Shown here: piece after piece, positions 63,781-64,000 of the stretch | Layout: every line of letters begins with the position of its first letter | How positions within the stretch are numbered: position 1 is the first letter of the stretch | From: Peromyscus leucopus | Lineage: Eukaryota; Chordata; Mammalia; Rodentia; Cricetidae | Direction of reading: 5' to 3' | Length of the DNA: 64,000 bases | Assembly (NCBI RefSeq): GCF_004664715.2 | Contig: NC_051066.1 | Coordinates: 79,436,735-79,500,734, forward strand | Program-made: the position numbers and the translations under genes | The notes under the pieces: model-generated | What the model saw: the letters and a program-made list of their open reading frames with translations, nothing else | Told to the model about the DNA's origin: nothing | Database searches by the model: none

Positions 63781-64000
63781 ATAAAAGAAAGTGTCTATGT
63801 CCACAAGGCTGGCCACATTAAGCCACCACCACCCCCAGTGTTAAGAATCTAATCAAGTCCAGAGCTTCATTCACATCAAGCAACCACTTTGCGGCTGAGC
63901 TTCATATACAGCACTATCACTAATATTCTGGGGTTTTGTAATCCCTAAGGCTCTCAGCTAGCTCCACCTAGAATCTTCACTTTATGATGGCTTTCTTATC
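63781..64000. other. unique sequence at window end
   Basis: No gene or repeat recognised. Confidence 0.4.

Overview
The window is ordinary nuclear DNA of a rodent. B1, B2/B3, B4 and ID SINEs, MaLR-type and class II LTRs and rodent L1 3' ends fill most of it. Three things point to the hamster/deer-mouse/vole group (Cricetidae) rather than house mouse: the right half of many B1 copies reads GGAAAGGCGCAAAGC instead of the mouse-like form, a 'mys-like' LTR is common, and dinucleotide arrays are long and frequent. The species cannot be fixed from sequence alone. It is not a bacterial or viral region; no operon, CRISPR array or defence locus is present.

Layout. Positions 1-620 are a CpG island with a YY1-type element at 41-52, i.e. 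a housekeeping-type promoter. A possible coding start lies inside it: a 17-nt coding end of exon 1 (234-250) that is phase-compatible with an open, splice-bounded exon at 843-1034. I do not recognise the protein. From about 1.1 kb to the end I find no further convincing host exon, so the rest reads as a large intron or intergenic DNA.

Repeats by region. 1-18.7 kb is dense in SINEs, with two MaLR-type LTRs at 15.5 and 16.4 kb that keep exact 5-bp target duplications. 18.76-21.75 kb is a MaLR provirus on the minus strand, with a mys-like LTR nested in its 3' LTR. 27.1-30.6 kb (ERV A) and 39.0-41.4 kb (ERV B) are related class II retroviral remnants, each flanked by two LTRs of the same family in opposite (inverted) orientation. 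33.7-37.9 kb (ERV C, minus strand) carries a broken gag of the same family, interrupted by a U1 snRNA retropseudogene joined to an ID SINE and by a 5'-inverted L1. 44.2-45.2 kb is another L1 3' end. A TMA7-like processed pseudogene lies at 47.18 kb. 48.8-60.4 kb holds several solo LTRs, a URR1-type DNA transposon, and nested SINEs.

No new defence or molecular system was found. The most informative content is the nested insertion history around 27-41 kb and the possible gene start at the left edge. Repeat family names come from remembered consensus sequences and should be confirmed with RepeatMasker/Dfam; low-confidence names are flagged.
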